Assembly: GCA_963590855.1 (NCBI GenBank)
Contig: CAVAQT010000010.1
Coordinates: 1-64,000 of the forward strand
DNA length: 64,000 nt
Direction of reading: 5' to 3'
Source of the DNA: Ruminococcus_C sp963590855
Lineage (GTDB): Bacteria; Bacillota; Clostridia; Oscillospirales; Ruminococcaceae
In this document: positions 63,888 through 64,000 of the stretch, piece by piece
How positions within the stretch are numbered: position 1 is the first letter of the stretch
Layout of the letters: every line of letters starts with the position of its first letter
Position numbers and translations under genes: made by a program
The notes under the pieces: generated by a model
The model's input: only the letters and a program-made list of their open reading frames with translations
What the model was told of the DNA's origin: nothing
Database searches by the model: none

Positions 63888-64000
63888 ACTGCATTCCTCC
63901 TCAAAATTTCACGTTATATCCGAAACTGTACTTCTATTATAAGCTTTTAGTTTTTCAGATTCGGCATAACTAGATTTATTTTGCAAAAGAAACGAAAAAA

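Overview
The window looks like a chromosome segment of an endospore-lineage Clostridia bacterium, most probably a Ruminococcus-like member of the Oscillospiraceae. Supporting signs are the spoIIAA-spoIIAB-sigF operon, the tig-clpP-clpX and rplS-lepB-rbgA-rnhB-yraN orders typical of Firmicutes, strong AGGAGG-type ribosome binding sites and many TTGACA-N17-TATAAT promoters. The family-level name is an inference from these traits; no 16S or tRNA gene is present.

Left end (1-13.8 kb, almost all minus strand): a recombinase tail running into the 3' end of tmRNA, then ssrA, smpB, an Hpt phosphotransfer protein and a GGDEF-receiver-HD-GYP protein. Next comes an operon read hybrid histidine kinase, leucine-rich-repeat surface protein (broken by an in-frame TGA), MoxR ATPase, DUF58 protein, transglutaminase-like membrane protein. 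In this last protein the catalytic Cys is Ser. The kinase, Hpt and receiver-bearing c-di-GMP protein could form one phosphorelay.

CRISPR region (13.8-29.7 kb): a type I-C system with about 115 repeats, transcribed on the minus strand from a leader next to cas2. The order along the transcript is cas3, then cas5c-cas8c-cas7-cas4-cas1-cas2, then the array. The 284 bp between cas3 and cas5 hold the most interesting item. A small RNA gene on the plus strand has its own TTGATT-N17-TATAAT promoter, a degenerate repeat (hairpin plus the exact 11-nt crRNA handle), a spacer-like guide and an intrinsic terminator. Its guide matches the -10 region of the cas5 promoter at positions 1-5, 7-11 and 13-16, with mismatches only at 6 and 12, the bases flipped out in Cascade. 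This is what an autorepressing crRNA-like guide (CreR-type logic) should look like.

Middle (29.9-49.8 kb, mostly plus strand): three membrane proteins, two of them zinc-ribbon/Thr-rich tandem paralogues, possibly driven by a promoter containing a 14-T tract; a MATE transporter; an ABC-F ATPase; trpS; prs and ppa; a second MoxR-DUF58-transglutaminase operon with an intact catalytic Cys; a DUF308 protein; a PHP phosphoesterase broken by an in-frame TGA; and a thiamine thiazole cluster thiS-thiG-thiH-thiE plus a YczE-like membrane protein.

Right end (49.8-64 kb, minus strand): housekeeping genes clpX, clpP, tig, a metallophosphoesterase, thrC, yraN, rnhB, rbgA, lepB, rplS with a long structured leader, a DUF2344 protein with its radical SAM partner, the spoIIA operon ending in sigF, and one more sigma-70 factor.
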